A stretch of DNA of 64,000 nucleotides from Glandiceps talaboti (GCF_964340395.1 NC_135554.1:16099592-16163591); one strand, 5' to 3'. Shown: positions 1 through 64,000, counted from the stretch's first letter. Notes: generated by a model from the letters alone, not told the origin. Translations and numbers: made by a program.

Positions 1-2151
1 TTCTAGACATGTTTGTAACTTGTTAAAATCGTCGTTTTCGGTCTGTAGTACCTCTACGTCGTCAGCATATGCTGATAAGATGGTGTGCATGGGTACGCCT
101 GGTAATGTTAATGGAGTTATTCCACTGTCGGTTCGTATTCTGTTCAGTAGTGGCTCGAGAGCGATGACGTAGAGTTGACCTGACAGGGAACATCCTTGTC
201 GGACGCCTCTCTGTATTTTTATGGGAGTAGTTAACATGTTGTTGATACGGATTAGTGACTGTATGTCTGTATAAAGAACTTTAATGTAGTTGATGAAGTG
301 AGGTCCGACTCCGAATGATTTCAGGGTTTGGAATAGGTAGTCATGGTTTATTCGGTCGAACGCCTTTTCCTGGTCTAACGCTACAATTCCAAGGGGTTTG
401 TCATTATTATTTGCATAGAAGATATTGTCGCGTAGTAAGTGTACATTATCAAAAATCTTGCGTCCTGGGATACCGCATGTCTGATCTTTGTGCACAATCG
501 TTGATATGACAGAGCGAAGACGAGTGGATAGAGCTTTAGTTATAATTTTATAGTCGCTGCACAGTAGGCTAATGGGTCTCCAGTTTTTAACTAATGCGTT
601 GTCACCGGTTTTAGGATGGAGGCTGATGATTGCTTTGCGACACGATAGTGGGAGTGTTCCGTTTTCGATAGACTGTGTAAATACTTGATGTAAGTCTTTG
701 CCAAGGATGTGCCAAAATGTTTGGTAGAATTCACTTGGAAGGCCGTCTATACCTGGAGAGCGGTCATTTGATAGGAGTTTAACTGCATTTGTAAGTTCTT
801 CATAGGATATTTCACTGTCAAGGTAGTTGCGATCCGGGTCGGTAAGTTGTGGTAAGTTTTCGAGTAGAGTATTCTGGGCGATTGAATCAGTTGGTTCTGG
901 TGTATATAAGTTCTGGTAATAGTTGTATATGATGTCTCGTATTTCGTGTTGGTCTTCTGTGATGCTGTTGTCGGCGCGTTTTAAGTGGACAATGGGTCTT
1001 GACTTCCCTTTGTCTTGTTCGAGAGTGAAGAAAAATTTACTGGGCATGTCGCTGTCTTGGAGGAATTGATGACGTGATCGGACGGCTGCACCTCTGCTGT
1101 CAGATCGGGTAAGTTGAATTAGTAAGCTTTTCTTTCGGTTGTATTCATTTCTTAAGTCATTGTCTATGTGTATTCTTTCTTCGATGCGTTGGATGTCTTT
1201 TTCTAGTTGTACTTTGGTAAGTTTACGTTCGTTGTGTTTTGAGATACAGAACTGTTGTGTTAATAGTTTTATTTTCCATTTTCCGATTTCCCACCAGGTC
1301 GCGAGGTTGGCATACTTGTTTTTTTCTTTGGTCCAATTTCCCCAGAAGTGTGATATAAGTTGACAATAATTGTCATCTTTTAATGTTTCGGTGTTGAGGC
1401 ACCATACAGGATTGCGTTTTTGAATTTGTTTCTGTGCTAAGGTTAATTTCACCAAGGAGTGGTCGGAGAATGCGAGGCTGGCATTTTGAATGGCTATTGT
1501 TCTAATGCGTGTTTTCAAGCATTTGTTTATGTAGATTCTGTCAAGTCGTGCTTTTGTATCATTTCTGTGCCAGGTGTAATTGCGGTTGTTGTTATGGTGA
1601 TGACGCCAGGCGTCGATGAGTTTGTGTTTACTTATCAGGTTACCGAGGCCACGTACTGTATGTGGATCTGATTCACTGCATTGTTGTCTGTCGAGTTCTG
1701 GATTTAGTGTGCAATTAAAGTCTCCTGCTAGGATAATAGGATCTTCATTAAGTTTTGGTAATAATCCATTCAGTTTCGTGAAGCACTTCAGACGTTCTTT
1801 TGCATTACAATGCGCGTAAATGTTGATGATATTTACAGATGTGTCGTTGACTGTTGCGTGAGCGTGTAAAATATGGCCTGGGATTGGTTCTGATTTCTCT
1901 ATTATTTCAACTTTACTCTTCGGCGAGAATAGAATTGCTATTCCAGCACTGTTGTTTGTCCCATGCGATAAGATACACTTTGATCTCCATACAAGTGGCC
2001 AAATAAGTTCATCGCTAGGTATAGAGTGAGTTTCTTGGAGGAGGTAGAAGTCTGCGGGATGAGACTGTTTTAAGAAGTCAAAAACTTGATAACGTTTTAA
2101 CGAATCACGACATCCGCGAACATTAAGTGTTGCACAGGAAAGGGACGCCAT
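1..2151 (-). CDS. LINE ORF2: AP endonuclease and reverse transcriptase (partial, 3' end outside window)
   Basis: ORF2 makes the endonuclease that nicks the target and the reverse transcriptase that copies the element RNA there. The ATG at 2,151 starts MASLSCATLNVRGCRDS, the usual start of an APE-type endonuclease. I see the catalytic Glu in LLQETHS, the GDFN motif around residues 125-150, and SDHSLVKL at the end of the endonuclease. The RT follows: SPGIDGLPSEFY, then NWRPISLLCSDYKIITKAL, GIVALDQEKAFDRI, the RQGCSLSGQLY motif, and the catalytic YADD box at about 64-78. I found no stop in 717 codons. The thumb, C-terminal region and stop are beyond position 1. The ATG lies 48 bases after the ORF1 stop, so translation would need reinitiation or a similar mechanism. 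Confidence 0.9.
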   Translation of the reverse strand, partial: MASLSCATLNVRGCRDSLKRYQVFDFLKQSHPADFYLLQETHSIPSDELIWPLVWRSKCILSHGTNNSAGIAILFSPKSKVEIIEKSEPIPGHILHAHATVNDTSVNIINIYAHCNAKERLKCFTKLNGLLPKLNEDPIILAGDFNCTLNPELDRQQCSESDPHTVRGLGNLISKHKLIDAWRHHHNNNRNYTWHRNDTKARLDRIYINKCLKTRIRTIAIQNASLAFSDHSLVKLTLAQKQIQKRNPVWCLNTETLKDDNYCQLISHFWGNWTKEKNKYANLATWWEIGKWKIKLLTQQFCISKHNERKLTKVQLEKDIQRIEERIHIDNDLRNEYNRKKSLLIQLTRSDSRGAAVRSRHQFLQDSDMPSKFFFTLEQDKGKSRPIVHLKRADNSITEDQHEIRDIIYNYYQNLYTPEPTDSIAQNTLLENLPQLTDPDRNYLDSEISYEELTNAVKLLSNDRSPGIDGLPSEFYQTFWHILGKDLHQVFTQSIENGTLPLSCRKAIISLHPKTGDNALVKNWRPISLLCSDYKIITKALSTRLRSVISTIVHKDQTCGIPGRKIFDNVHLLRDNIFYANNNDKPLGIVALDQEKAFDRINHDYLFQTLKSFGVGPHFINYIKVLYTDIQSLIRINNMLTTPIKIQRGVRQGCSLSGQLYVIALEPLLNRIRTDSGITPLTLPGVPMHTILSAYADDVEVLQTENDDFNKLQTCLE

Positions 2152-2199
2152 GATGAATATTATTGTGAAGAGATATTTAATCATGATGAATGTGCGGAT

Positions 2200-3785
2200 T
2201 TAGGATTGTTTTTGACTTTTTGATGGTTTACCTTTTGTTCGTGTGTGTTCTCTTATTTTCTTGATGAGTTTGTAGATACGTGCTTTCTGTGCTGCGACAA
2301 GTGGTTGGGTTGATCGGTAGTTATGGAGATCTTTTGCGAGTTGTTTTAAATTTGGATTGAATTCAATGCATAGTTCGATTATCTTTCTTGAATGTTTGCT
2401 TTCTTCTAAGAATTCTTCAATTGATTGTACTGTTACGTCGTTGAGAAGTGATGATTCTGAGATATCTGACATGGTGGATTCGTTGTCATCCATATCTTTC
2501 GTTGTATCTCTTGAACTCTCTTCTGTTGTTTCCCCTCCGATGCTTTGGAGGGAAAGAGGCGAGTAAGAAGGGCTTGGTGCGGCTTCAGTATATGTGTTGT
2601 TATCTGTGTTGTATAGCTGATCATCCCGTGGCGCAGTAAAGTCAGATAGCCCGGACAAGGCGAGCGAAAAAGATGGTGCTGGGGATGACACTGGAGACTG
2701 CTGTGTAAAAGAAATGTTCGGGGTTGAAGGAAGAGGTGAAGGAGGGGTTCGTACCCTCTCTTCGACTTGAATGTTCGTACTTGTTTTGTTTTTGGTGTGT
2801 CGTCTTCGTTGTCATTGTTCATTTCGTGTTCTGTGTCTGAATTTAAGTTCATGAGTTCTTCATCGTTGTGTTCGTTTCTGTTAGTTTCTACTGCTTCTTC
2901 TTCATCGTGTGTAGTATCGGTATCGTTGTTTAGTTTGTTGTCACGAATGGTCTTTTGGTTATCGTTGTTGTCATGATCATTTGCAGTGATGGTTGAATGA
3001 CCAGTGTTCATCACTTGTTCTGTGACGTTGTTGACAGCTGATCGGGTGTTGTTGGTATTTTCTGTTGTATTATTCATATGTTGATCGGTGTTACTGGAAT
3101 GTGCGTTATTGTCATTTACAACCTGTTGATGTTCATCTTGGTTAATGGCGGTCATATTGGGGTTATTTTCACTTTCATTTTCGGGTGGTGTTTGTTCTTG
3201 TTGGCAGTTGCGTTGTATATGTCCCTTTTGTTTACATTTGAAGCATCGAATTTCGTCTGTTGATAAATAAACTTTATAGTTTCTGTCTTCGAACTGGATG
3301 AAGGTTGGCCCATCTACAATTCCGTTGAGATCGTTGTCGAGTAGAACGTATGCTTGTCTTCGGAATGATTTGACATGTTTTAGGCTCTCAGTTTTACATC
3401 CTAGTGGAATGGTTTTAACGGCACTTACGATTTTTCCAAATCTTGATAATTCGTGTTCGATAGATTGGTTGGGAATGAATGGTGGTACACCGGAAACGAC
3501 GACTTTTGTTGCTGGTTTTACGAGTGGTTCTATATATATTGAGTAGCCACCGACTTCGACTCCTTTGACACACAGTGTTTCGACCCAGGTGACTGAATTA
3601 AAGAAGACGATTACTGATCCATTAGCTCTAGATGCAGCTTTGATATTCTCTGGTCCAGTTATAGTGGCCATAGCGCGAAGATAGACCTCCACACTGACAC
3701 CTTCCAGTGATTCACATTTGACACCATGTTTCTGAGTCATACCAGCAATTGACGAGGGTGGGGTACCGTGGGTTTGGGCGGCCAT
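2200..3785 (-). CDS. LINE ORF1: CCHC zinc-knuckle nucleic-acid-binding protein, one apparent frameshift
   Basis: ORF1 proteins of L1/Tx1 LINEs bind element RNA. From the ATG at 3,785 (MAAQTHGTPP) the product has an RRM-like region with VVVSGVPPFIPN, then a CCHC knuckle CFKCKQKGHIQRNC near 3,205-3,250, then an Asn/Asp/Glu-rich low-complexity tail. An in-frame upstream ATG at 3,860 exists, but the later one looks more natural. Near 2,750-2,790 the coding signal passes from one frame to another. The downstream frame continues (VRTPPSPLPSTPNISFTQ and on) to a coiled-coil-like C-terminus ending KPSKSQKQS at 2,200, while the upstream frame runs on to a stop at 2,433 in poorly coding sequence. I read this as a single frameshift in this copy or an assembly error. 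Ribosomal frameshifting is possible but no slippery site is evident. Confidence 0.82.
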
Positions 3786-3974
3786 ATTGTCTTTGTTTGC
3801 CACCCACGGGTACCTGGATTGAAATCCACGGAGATCACAACAATCCTTCAAATAAGTCACTAATAAAGTTAATCAGATTCTTCCAAAATGTCTAAATAAA
3901 GTCTGATGGGTGTGAAGCTGCGAAAAAGACGACAATATACCAGAGCTTCGTCCTAACACGTCATTCCAGTATGG

Positions 3975-4033
3975 TCATCATCATCATCACCATCATCACC
4001 ATCATCATCATCATCATCATCATCATTATCATC
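3975..4033. repeat. (ATC)n trinucleotide microsatellite
   Basis: About 20 near-perfect TCA/CCA units directly outside the apparent 5' end of the LINE. Confidence 0.95.
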
Positions 4034-4317
4034 CGTACGTACGTTACTTTCATATTTAAACAGGTTTAATTTTAGGCCAATAACACTTTAATCATTGATA
4101 TTAAGATCACAGCGGTTTTTGAGAACTATTGATGCTTGAATCAGCAGAGGAACTAAGTAAAATGGAAAGTAGCAAAAAGGGAAAATCAAAGTACTGCAAA
4201 TACAAAACAGCATAGCATGGCTTGTAAGAGCAATGTAAACAGAATGGCTAATGAATGAAAACGCTCACCTGAATGAGGAAAAGCGTCTAAAGTATCAATT
4301 ATCAAATAATAGATTAC

Positions 4318-8018
<3,701 letters not shown>

Positions 8019-8790
8019 ATTGCAATTGCGCTGAAATCAAGAGAGATTTGATTCGGAAGAGAGTAATCTAATTTGTTAAATTGGCAAGGCAGCGTTGTAT
8101 CATATTCCTTTGTGTAATTTGTATCTATAATGTTTTCATAATTTAGTGAAATAAAGGTAGTGTACGCGTTTCCAGTCAGAGATGTGTCAGACTAAAAGGG
8201 GAATTCACGTCTTCACCACGTTCAACCAATCGGCAAATAGTTTTCAATCATAACCACACAATCTTATTTACATGTTGCACATGTGATTGAATAATGAGGA
8301 AACTTTATTTAAGTCCATGCGTCTGTCAGTTAGATTTGAAGCAATTGGATGATGTAGGTGTGATTTAGAGTTCAAGTTTTGGTTTGTAATTGGTATTTTA
8401 ACCCCCCCCCCCCACCTCGTCTCCCACACTGTCAACATAATCGCTGCTGTCACTTTATAAGGTTTCGGAGATATCGTCCTCTGGAGGTTAATAGTGGCGA
8501 CGATTGCCGTAAATCTTAAAAAGGTATGCTATGACCTGACCAGGAGTGTTGGAATACACCTGGTATGAAGAACAAATTAGGATAGATAATAAGCCTTTGT
8601 AAATTGCAACGCCCTGTTACGACTGATACAGTAGTAATCAACAGGCAACATATCAACCCGATAATGTTGTAAAACAGCCTGTAATGTATCAAATTAATCG
8701 ATAACGTAGTCACTTTTTCTACCCGATAATGTAGTATTTTTAGCACAACTGAATTGATAAGATTCAGTAGTGCTATAGGCATGGTGCGGT

Positions 8791-8802
8791 GTCTGTCCGT
8801 CC

Positions 8803-8836
<34 letters not shown>

Positions 8837-8866
8837 GTCTGCCTGTCTGTCTGCCTGTCTGTGTGT

Positions 8867-8952
<86 letters not shown>
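8791..8952. repeat. (TCTG)n then (GT)n compound microsatellite
   Basis: TCTG/CCGT units pass into about 43 GT units. Confidence 0.97.
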
Positions 8953-8954
<2 letters not shown>

Positions 8955-10678
8955 ACAACTTAAACTCATAAACTGCCAAACATATTGATTTGGATTTTAT
9001 GGGGACATTACTTTTGGTGTCTAGTTGGGAAATTGTTCAAAGCAACTGATCGCATTACAGGTGTGTATTTTGCGTCAAAAACGAATATTCGTGGTGTGAG
9101 AAAATCCTTTGACTCATGCCAGCCTAGAAATGAAAGGTTAATGCTTTATTGATGCCATGAAAATCATTAAATCTTTTAAGGGCTACTTCACATCTCAATG
9201 TCAATGGCATCAAGATTAACCTCTGTTTGAGGTTGATTGGAAACGCTGTTTTAGCACAGCTGAATAAAAACTGCCATGCATAGTAGTACCAATCAAACCC
9301 ACACATGGAAACAACAAAGTGTGTAAATTATATAATCGCATTTATCACGTCCACAACAAGGACACTATTATAACAATTTGTGCTGTCTACTAAAAGTCTG
9401 GTGATGCACAATAAGTCTGCAAAGTCGTTCTTGCCCAACACATGTAAATTGTATTCTTAGTAAAACGATATGTATTATTATAGCATATGATTATTTACAA
9501 AACGTAATAATAGATCTTTTCCTGACTGTATCTGCATTATTCTTTATTTGATAAAGTTTTAATTATCATTGCTTTGGTATAATATTTGATAGACACCAGA
9601 GTTATTATTACTCACACCCAAGACCAATGAAGTGTGTGTTTTATTTACCAAAATAATTTCGATCGTCTATTCGTCTAGCAGCGGAACTAGCTACATGCAC
9701 CACGGAGTTACAGGGTGGAAGTATGAGTAGTGTGCTACCAACGTTGGTATAGTGCAATTTGCTGTTCTTTGTCATTGCATTCATTAGTTTTCTTGTTCGT
9801 TGAAATTGTTGGTGAAAATCTAATGCAGTTTACATTTAATATAACTATGGTAGAAACCAACACGCGTATAGTACTGAGAATACGTACTTATACAAACTTT
9901 GATAGCAAACGTAAGCTCTGTTTTACTCTGACAGTAGTAAAGTATGGTTGAACTGATTCTAAACTAGTAATATACTAAGGATATATTTGATAGATATGTT
10001 TAAAACACTTTACAGCATTCTCCTATACTGTAACAGTTCTTAGTACTTCACTTATCAGCGCAAAGTCAGTGAAATATTAAAATTCTTCAGTAAAGTAACC
10101 GTCCTTACCTGTACTATGATTGATTCATGCAGGTACGTTCGATAGAGGTATCACCAAGCTGTGGTATGTACTGCTAGGTTCCGAGTTCGAACTACAATGA
10201 AGGGTGTGTTTGAGAATTGGGGTTTAACATTAGTAAATACATGAACAGTGTATAACTCAGTTGCTATGAAGGATTGGATGACTTCCAGTTTTGCATTGAT
10301 TTCTTAATTATCACGGAAGCCCTTGATAAATTTAACATTACATCCGTGTGTAAATCACTTCAGATAATGACATGGCAACTGCCTGAGATATCTATTTTAT
10401 TTTTTACACGACATGAAATTTTCTACATGACTGAAGGATACAGAATTCTGTACTCTGTCTATCAAAAGCCACGGGTTGTCGGATGTTCAAAACATATGGC
10501 CACAAGAGGAGTATTGCATATTGCTGGATAAATTTATATATCTTTGTGTCAACAGCAGTTGATCCAAAACAATTTAGTTGTACGAATATGTTGGAAATAT
10601 TATTCGGAGGCATAATATCATTTAATCGAAAGTGTAAGAAACAAGTCTTCGACGAAATAATCTTTTACCAAAACCAGA

Positions 10679-10680
10679 CT

Positions 10681-10729
<49 letters not shown>
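10679..10729. repeat. (GACA)n microsatellite
   Basis: About 12 perfect GACA units. Confidence 0.97.
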
Positions 10730-10730
<1 letters not shown>

Positions 10731-12244
10731 ATCATAACATGACCCTTCCTTGTGAAAGCTAAATATTTCAAATTTATTTGGTATATTCTACGTAAGCTTA
10801 AAGAGTTCAAAATGTCAGTTTTCGAACAGTAACCTCGCCTCTATTATGGATGTATACACACAAATTGTGTTTGTATATGCAAAATAAATAGTTATGGCAC
10901 AAGAACAGTTGTCATTCACTTCCAATAGGAAGATCAGTTCCAAGGTGTATGGCTTACCAGGAAGTTCACTTCTGATAATATGGGTGTTGAAACTTGAACA
11001 GAGCTTCTGTATGTTCATTTTGTTTAGATAAATTTAAGGGCAAAATTGTTAGTTCTATACCAAATATGGCTTGTGCTCGGCCATATATTGGTAAAGGTCT
11101 CGAGATATATTGTAAATTGGTATGAATATGTGAGTATGGTAACACTTGTGCCAGATTTGTTTGAAATCAAGTCGTTGGTATCAGATAGGGTTCCCCATTG
11201 ATGGACACACAGACAGAGGGACAGACGCATGTGAGTTATTCATATCATGTAGCCCATCTGGGGGGGGGGGGGCTTATAATAGTCTTAAAAACCACCGTTG
11301 ATGAACTTGAGGCATGCCTTTTGGTACATTTTCTCACTATACTTATTTCTTTTTTTTATACTTGCCACGTTTTGCCACTCCCAGGCTATGATGTAAATTA
11401 GTACTTCAAGTTCCCTTCAATAGTCTTGATCTCAAGTATTATATGGAAGGTTTGGTGTCGTTTACGTTAAGTCTACACACGCGCTCGCGCGCACGCACAA
11501 ATACACACATTTGAGTATTGAAATCGTACTTTGAACATAACATTGAATTCTCTATCTTCCATGCAAGGGGAACAATTAGCTATGGAAAACAACCTCTTTT
11601 ATTACAACCAATCGTAATTAGACATGCCTGTAATAATCAGAACCAGTGGACATTTAGTGTGACGGCCCAATCCTCAGCTGAATTACTGCTAGCACCAAAT
11701 TACCACCAAGGTCAACATGTTTTAAATTTGATACATACTGTTGTTACTATATAAACGTACTTAAAATACAGGCAAAAAAAACACCAACTCAGATGAGAAC
11801 AAAACAGTCATATGCTAAAATTTATGTCTATATTATGTTTGCCAATCTGCCGTTCTGAATTTTAAATTGGAAAATATTCACTTTACAAATCTAGTCACAA
11901 CAAAATCTGGATCCGCTTTGTACAATTATCTTGCATTGCTGTTATCACTACCGTCACTTAGTTGCTGGGGTATTTTCTTTATAATGGTCGTGTGGCGTGT
12001 AGGTTACATATCGTTTGCTAAGATATCTTCACATGCACGTCAAATGTTGTTTGCATAGAGGATACCACAGGTAAAAATGATGCTGGGGTCAATCCTTACA
12101 AAAAGATATGAGTGTTTGTATAAAGAAGAAAAATCACGACAAGATAAACCGTGCTATCTGTCCATTCTTGCAACTCTATACAAATGTCACCATTCGACCT
12201 ATTATATGTAAACACGTAGACAAAGACAAGATTCAGTTGTGCAC

Positions 12245-12306
12245 GTATGCACATACATACATACATACATACATACATACATACATACATACATACATAC
12301 ATACGT

Positions 12307-12337
<31 letters not shown>

Positions 12338-12600
12338 TACATACATACATACATACATACATACATACATACATACATACATACATACATCATACATACA
12401 TACATACATCATACATACATACATACATACATACATACATACACACACACATACATACATACACACATACATACATACATACATACATACATACATACAT
12501 ACATACATACATACATACATACATACATACATACATACATACATACATACATACATACATTCATCATACATACATACATAGTTAGTTAGTTAGTTAGTTA
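12245..12600. repeat. (CATA)n array with (CA)n blocks, ending in (GTTA)n
   Basis: About 330 bp of CATA units broken by CACA blocks and single-base variants, followed by five GTTA units. Confidence 0.98.
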
Positions 12601-12823
12601 TTTCATTCACTGTACTTTTTAGAAGTAGATACACAAAACCCAAGGCAATGGTACTGATAACATAAGTTTAACACACTAAAGTAAAAGTCGATAAGTACAG
12701 AGGGTCAACCAAAGGCAGATGGCACATAATTATATTACATGTAACAGTTCAGACCTGGAGTCAAAAAAACACTGAAAATTTTAACACTTCGGATTTACGA
12801 CAGTGTATATGGCCATTTTCATA

Positions 12824-13019
12824 TATACATACATACATGCATACATACATACATACATACATACATACATACATACATACATACATACATACATACATAC
12901 ATGCATACATACATACATACATACATATACATACATACATCCACCCAACCACCCACCCATACACACATACACACATACATACATACATACATACATACAT
13001 ACATACATACATACATACA

Positions 13020-13049
<30 letters not shown>
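12824..13049. repeat. (CATA)n array
   Basis: A second CATA array with an internal CCCA/CACC variant block at about 12,938-12,965. Confidence 0.98.
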
Positions 13050-13050
<1 letters not shown>

Positions 13051-14542
13051 CTATAGCAGCCCGTGTGAGGGGAGGTCGTCACGTTATCCGTGTAGAACGC
13101 CATGATGTACAACCACACGGCCGATGGATAGACTTTTAAGTGGGACATTGCGGTACATAAGTTCAATGTGCAATGTACGATAACATATCATAACAGGCAT
13201 GTCATAACCACTAGCAGCTGAATAATAATGCAATACATCTTGAAGTGTACAAACGAAAACAATGTGTAAATGTACATGCAGTAGAACAAATCAGACTAAA
13301 AACGAAGGTACGCAATTTTTTATTTCGAGTTTTTACGCTGGTGAAAATTTCAACTGATATGTGTATGCTCACAGTTGGTCTTATTCTAGTATACTGTACA
13401 TTATACTACAGGAATTTAAACTGAACTGAAATAAATTGAAAAGGAGATGATCCACCATCCCTCTGATGATTAATGTGAATCTATTAAGCACAATAGTACT
13501 TTCTCTACAATCAGTTAGGGCAAGATCAATAGTTCAATGTTGGATAAAAATCTAAATTCTTTTACTTTGGGGGTGGGGGTTTTAGTTCTTATATTAGATT
13601 TTACTTTTAATGGATGTTTTGTACCCCTAAATACAAATATTTCTTTAAAAATGTTACAATTAAGATGTCAAAGATTTAATTTATTCGACAAGGGTGTCGT
13701 ATGTGCAAACCATGCCTCTCAGTGTTGTGCAGACAGCAATAGTTGCAAATACTAAAAGCAAGTTATGCGTCTTTTAAAACATCAAACTTGATTTTAGAGT
13801 GTACCTAACAATATTAATATAACGCATCCCATTCTTCATGTGTCCACGTTGAAAAAAAGTTTCCCCCAAAAAGTGCTCTGACCTTCCTCCCATGTGGGTC
13901 TACTGCTCTCAGACATTTCTATATTGTTAGTCCAGAAATGTATATCCTGTCAATCCAGGATGTGTTTTGACAGGTGTACCCACAGAGGTAGAGGGTCAAA
14001 ACACTCCAAAAATGTCAGGGACGTTTGCTCAGAGTGCGAAACATGTAGAATTTAGGAATTGGTCTTGAAGAATATTGAACATTTTTGCGACTTAGATAAT
14101 ATAACCATCAAATCATTTAGGAATTGGTGTTAACATTAAGTAATCAAACTTTATACATTTCCAACATATTCCCACTTTTGAATTGTAATATAAATCACTC
14201 AACTCAGTGAAGAGTAAATGTGTGAGCAGATATGTATGATTCTTGGGAGTTGATAGTTATCAAGTAATTTTATTCCTTGCAATCCCAAAGCACACCAAAA
14301 TAAACTATTACATGCTTATATATACACATGGATACACGCATCCGTGTATGTGTAGGTTTGCATGCTAGATCTCTACACCAATACAGCAGAATGTAATTAT
14401 GCCTTCAATTGCAGTACATTGTTAATTGTCCTATCTGACATAGTGGACGTTGCTATATAGTTATCACTAAGAGGGGAATATCTCTTTTAATGTATTCTTC
14501 ATATTTATCATAATTCTAATCATATCATTCTTATCATTGTTA

Positions 14543-14548
14543 TTTATT
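14543..14548 (-). terminator. Candidate poly(A) signal for RNF213
   Basis: AATAAA on the minus strand, about 390 nt downstream of the RNF213 stop codon. It is the nearest canonical hexamer I found. No transcript end is known. Confidence 0.4.
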
Positions 14549-14932
14549 CTTCTTTGAGGGTATTGATTTGATATTGAGTATCTTCTAAATCTAATCTCGT
14601 AGGTATTCTTTGGCGTAAGTTGATAGGAAATAAATGTGGCACATCTTTAACGCGTATATCCTTAATGAACACTGATAGCGCAAAATGCTTTCGGGAAACA
14701 TCCATTTCTCCAAACACTCGTTTTAATTTTCAAGTTTGTGAACAAATATATAAGTCTCTTGTTTTCCAATATAACGGGGTCCTTTCCTTGAGATGAAATT
14801 ATATGCGTAAATATGCAATCATTACAGTAAAACGGAGTGGCCTTCGTTCATAAATTAGCATGTGAAAGATGTAAATATTAAGAATTGTTTGAAGATTGTC
14901 TTTGCCTGGTTCAGATATTACGATGGCATGTC

Positions 14933-63299
<48,367 letters not shown>

Positions 63300-63336
63300 C
63301 GGACACTAGCCTGTGTAAATTAGTCCTGAGAAACGG

Positions 63337-64000
63337 CTGAAACCAATACAGCAGTAGGTGACTGTTATAAAGAATATCACACTATCAAATATTAATATAA
63401 AGAATTGTAAGATTTGAAACAATTATTTAAAAACTAATAACATAAAATTCTTTTCTATAATCCATCTTCTAGTACTAGTTAGTATTCAATTACATGTTGG
63501 CTAGCATTTATCAAAATATCTTATTATAAGCTTAACCACAGTAGCTTGGACTGGAACCATTTGTCATATTGTTTCTAACTATCGACTATGTATTTATTGT
63601 ACCTGCTGAAGGATAGTGGATCACCTACTAAGCAAACCTAATCAGCACCCCGAAATTTCACATCTTATGACCAAAGGATGACATGCATGGTCCGTTCGTA
63701 TATATGCATATTAGCTATATGCCTATGTGACAGCTTTCAAGACCAGCAAAGACACATACACACACATACATACATAAATACATACATACATACATACATA
63801 CATACATACATACATACATACATACATACATACATACATACATACATACATACATACACACACACACATACACACACACATACATACATACATACATACA
63901 TACACACACATACATACATATATACATACATACATACATACATACATACACACACATACATATATTTATATAGATAGATAGATAGATAGATAGATATAAC
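63337..64000. other. Upstream of RNF213 first coding exon: 5'-UTR intron and a repeat
   Basis: The acceptor TTTCAG at 63,337-63,342 implies a non-coding exon further upstream. I cannot place its start. The AT-rich stretch to 63,750 shows nothing else recognisable. From 63,758 a (CATA)n/(CA)n array runs to about 63,960, and (GATA)n to about 63,995. Confidence 0.6.
63758..63997. repeat. (CATA)n/(CA)n array ending in (GATA)n
   Basis: About 200 bp of CATA and CA units, then about seven GATA units at the window end. Confidence 0.97.

Larger units (their letters stand above)
1..3960 (-). mobile_element. L1/Tx1-clade non-LTR retrotransposon (LINE), 5' part, truncated by window edge
   Basis: This is a LINE read on the minus strand. 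Its 5' region lies near 3,860-3,960, followed by ORF1 (3,785 to 2,200), a 48-base gap, and ORF2 (2,151 to the window edge). The ORF1-ORF2 order, a single CCHC knuckle in ORF1, and an APE-type endonuclease followed by RT in ORF2 are the L1/Tx1 layout. The 3' part of ORF2 and the tail lie outside the window. The 5' boundary is not sharp: the next recognisable sequence outward is a trinucleotide (GAT)n tract at 3,975-4,033. ORF2 is open for 717 codons while ORF1 needs one frame change, so the copy looks young but probably not fully intact. The clade call rests on ORF1 sequence style and RT motifs and has not been tested by a tree. Confidence 0.88.
8019..14932. other. Intergenic region between the RNF213 3' end and the TSP1/EGF gene
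   Basis: I see no convincing exon on either strand. Content: homopolymer C near 8,401-8,413, TCTG/GT repeat 8,791-8,952, (GACA)n 10,679-10,729, homopolymer G near 11,260-11,272, and two long CATA arrays (12,245-12,600 and 12,824-13,049). The rest is AT-rich single-copy-looking sequence. The 3' UTR and poly(A) site of RNF213 should lie in 14,540-14,932. The promoter of the secreted-protein gene should lie just above 8,018, but I see no clear TATA box. Confidence 0.7.

Noticed and set aside
12108-12589. Long open frames of repeated Tyr-Ile-His-Thr or Met-Tyr-Val-Cys
   Set aside because: They are translations of CATA/GTAT microsatellites (also at 12,761-13,166, 27,512-27,893, 49,504-49,941, 62,345-62,825, 63,678-63,977) with no coding context.
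12245-13049. CRISPR-like regular repeats
   Set aside because: Simple tetranucleotide arrays with no unique spacers, in a eukaryotic genome.
13537-13755. 72-codon plus-strand open frame in the intergenic region
   Set aside because: AT-rich, no domain, no splice or promoter context, compatible with chance.

Overview
The window is eukaryotic, intron-rich and roughly 36% GC. It has GT-AG (rarely GC-AG) introns, very many long microsatellites, a non-LTR retrotransposon and several fold-back elements. It is animal nuclear DNA, most likely from a marine invertebrate. The gene content (an RNF213/mysterin orthologue, a secreted TSP1/EGF protein, an L1/Tx1-clade LINE) does not settle the phylum, so I leave that open.

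Layout, all major genes on the minus strand. (1) Positions 1 to about 3.96 kb hold the 5' part of an L1/Tx1-type LINE: ORF1 with a CCHC knuckle and one apparent frameshift, and ORF2 with endonuclease and reverse transcriptase, open for 717 codons and running off the window edge. (2) About 4.3-8.0 kb is a small secreted-protein gene of five phase-compatible exons (signal peptide, poly-Arg run, TSP1 repeat, Cys-rich and EGF-like modules, unidentified C-terminal domain). (3) About 8.0-14.9 kb is intergenic, mostly microsatellites. (4) 14,933-63,299 is one giant gene that I reconstruct as 86 coding exons. All exon phases join, for a total of 15,087 nt or 5,028 codons plus stop. It is an RNF213 (mysterin)-type AAA+/RING/RZ-finger E3 ubiquitin ligase (human protein about 5,200 aa). 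From N to C it has a CBM20-like carbohydrate-binding fold, helical stalk, a UBA-like stretch, AAA+ modules with three recognisable P-loops, a hinge, two RING-like exons, the E3 shell, the RZ zinc finger and a C-terminal domain. (5) The last about 0.7 kb is upstream of the RNF213 start, with a 5'-UTR splice acceptor and a CATA/GATA repeat.

The strongest unusual signal is inside RNF213. The RING finger is encoded by two consecutive exons of identical size (186 nt) and identical phase (2-2) whose products align Cys for Cys. The first has a widened last metal-ligand pair. Each exon can be skipped without breaking the frame, and the intron between them carries a long (TATG/TG)n tract. Other notable items are a hammerhead-ribozyme-like core between two (TA)n tracts in another RNF213 intron, a near-perfect palindromic TTAA-flanked element, further fold-back elements, a (CT)n microsatellite serving as the polypyrimidine tract of a 3' splice site, two GC-AG introns and a 23-nt micro-exon.

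All coordinates come from hand reading of the sequence. Splice sites were chosen by consensus and phase, without transcript evidence.
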